Positions 5,624 to 6,330 of a stretch of 6,330 nt of DNA are shown piece after piece (position 1 is the first letter of the stretch; each line of letters opens with the position of its first letter). Under the pieces are notes generated by a model, which was given only the letters and a program-made list of their open reading frames with translations, made no database searches and was not told the origin of the DNA. The DNA comes from Thermodesulfatator atlanticus (GTDB lineage Bacteria > Desulfobacterota > Thermodesulfobacteria > Thermodesulfobacteriales > Thermodesulfatatoraceae). The DNA is taken from positions 1 to 6,330 of the forward strand of contig DROK01000165.1 in the NCBI GenBank assembly GCA_011321895.1, read 5' to 3'. Both the position numbers and the translations under genes were made by a program.

Positions 5624-6330
5624 TTTTTCATAAACTTTTTGATCCGCTCGTAAGCCCGTTCAAGCACGTCTTCCGGGGGCAAAAAGACCACCCGGAAGTG
5701 GGCTGTCCCCGGTTTCTGCCCGAAACCACTGCCGTGCACCACCACCACGCCGGTCTCGGAGATGAGCTCTTTCACAAAGTCCCGGTCAGAGACCCCGGGA
5801 ATATCGATACGGGGGAAGGCATAAAAGGCACCTTCTGGCCTGACGCAGGAGATCCCCGGGATGTCGTTTAACATGGTTACGGTCAGGTCCCGGCGGCGCC
5901 GCAGCTTGGAAATGACTTCGTCCAGGTGGTTTTGGTTCCCGTTAAGGGCTACCGGGATGGCGTATTGCTTGGGATGACTGGTGGAAAGCCGGGCCCGGGC
6001 GAGCTTATGAATCGCCTCTACGAAATCTTTTACCACCTCCCACGGCCCGGAAACAATGCCCCAACCGATACGAAACCCCGGGGCCAGATAACATTTGGAA
6101 AGGCCGTTAAAAGTTACCATGGGGACTTCGGGGTCAAGGGACGCGATGGAGATGTGTTTTTGACCGTCGAAAACCAGCTTGTCGTAAATTTCGTCCGAAA
6201 GGATCACCAGCTGGTGCCTTTTGGCGATCTCAACGATCCCCCGAAGAGTCTCTTCTGAATAGACGGCCCCGGTAGGGTTGTTGGGGTTGATGATAACGAT
6301 GGCCCGGGTCTTTTCGTTTACCTTGGCAGC
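5590..6330 (-). CDS. Class I/II PLP aminotransferase, probable alanine aminotransferase, 5'-truncated by window edge
   Basis: C-terminal 246 residues of a fold-type I PLP-dependent aminotransferase. The frame is open to the window edge at 6330, so the GTG at 6207 is internal and the true start lies beyond the window; full-length relatives have about 390-430 residues. Counting from 6330, visible features are NPNNPTG (15-21), the PLP-contacting D46 and Y49 in SDEIYD, and the PLP-binding lysine K79 in NGLSKCYLAPGFRIGW. R87 (phosphate contact), PEGAFYAFPRI (165-175) and R213 in HFRVVFLPP (expected carboxylate-binding Arg) follow. HGSGFG followed by HFRVVFLPP, and KLARAR in mid-protein, recall archaeal alanine aminotransferases such as that of Pyrococcus more than E. 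coli AlaA, so alanine:2-oxoglutarate transamination is the likeliest activity. Aspartate or another amino acid cannot be excluded. The stop codon (TAA at 5592-5590) lies within the end of ubiE. Confidence 0.88.
   Translation of the reverse strand, partial: AAKVNEKTRAIVIINPNNPTGAVYSEETLRGIVEIAKRHQLVILSDEIYDKLVFDGQKHISIASLDPEVPMVTFNGLSKCYLAPGFRIGWGIVSGPWEVVKDFVEAIHKLARARLSTSHPKQYAIPVALNGNQNHLDEVISKLRRRRDLTVTMLNDIPGISCVRPEGAFYAFPRIDIPGVSDRDFVKELISETGVVVVHGSGFGQKPGTAHFRVVFLPPEDVLERAYERIKKFMKNYLARRGLKAA

Noticed and set aside
6205..6207. GTG as the start of the aminotransferase
   Set aside because: The frame continues upstream to 6330 and encodes the essential NPNNPTG motif, so this is an internal valine.

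Overview
This 6.3-kb window looks like a compact bacterial chromosome segment with no mobile elements, CRISPR or RNA genes that I can see. Gene content points to an anaerobic, possibly thermophilic bacterium with a respiratory chain built on formate and (mena)quinone. The formate dehydrogenase is of the exported three-subunit type seen in sulfate/sulfur-metabolising Desulfobacterota, Thermodesulfobacteriota and Campylobacterota. The quinone methyltransferase is of the UbiE/MenG type, and the alanine-type aminotransferase resembles the archaeal/thermophile form. A Thermodesulfobacteriota-like source is my inference from recall of these families; no database search was possible.

Layout. Bases 2-3508 (+) hold a formate dehydrogenase operon: the catalytic molybdopterin subunit (5' end outside the window), a four-cluster ferredoxin-like electron-transfer subunit, and a di-haem cytochrome b membrane subunit. 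A strong GC hairpin sits between the first two genes, and a second perfect inverted repeat lies in the signal-peptide codons of the third. Bases 4874-3505 (-) hold two overlapping genes: an ADP-ribosylglycohydrolase (DraG-like) and a 143-residue four-helix membrane protein of unknown function. The membrane-protein gene runs tail to tail into fdhC with a 4-base overlap. Bases 4904-5623 (+) encode the UbiE/MenG methyltransferase, divergent from the hydrolase gene with only 29 bases between start codons. Bases 6330-5590 (-) hold the C-terminal part of an alanine-type aminotransferase, whose last 34 bases overlap the end of the methyltransferase gene.

How the genes fit together. FdhABC would oxidise formate outside the cytoplasmic membrane and pass electrons through iron-sulfur clusters and two b haems to menaquinone. 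UbiE/MenG would catalyse the last methylation in making that quinone, so these two loci are metabolically connected though not in one operon. The hydrolase/membrane-protein pair and the aminotransferase have no evident link to formate respiration.

Nearly every base is coding. The only non-coding stretches are 44, 10 and 29 bases, so there is no gene-free region over 300 bases. I found no convincing undescribed system. The points most worth a second look are the two GC hairpins in the fdh operon, the hydrolase-membrane protein pair, the ubiE start and its altered SAM motif, and the archaeal-like aminotransferase.
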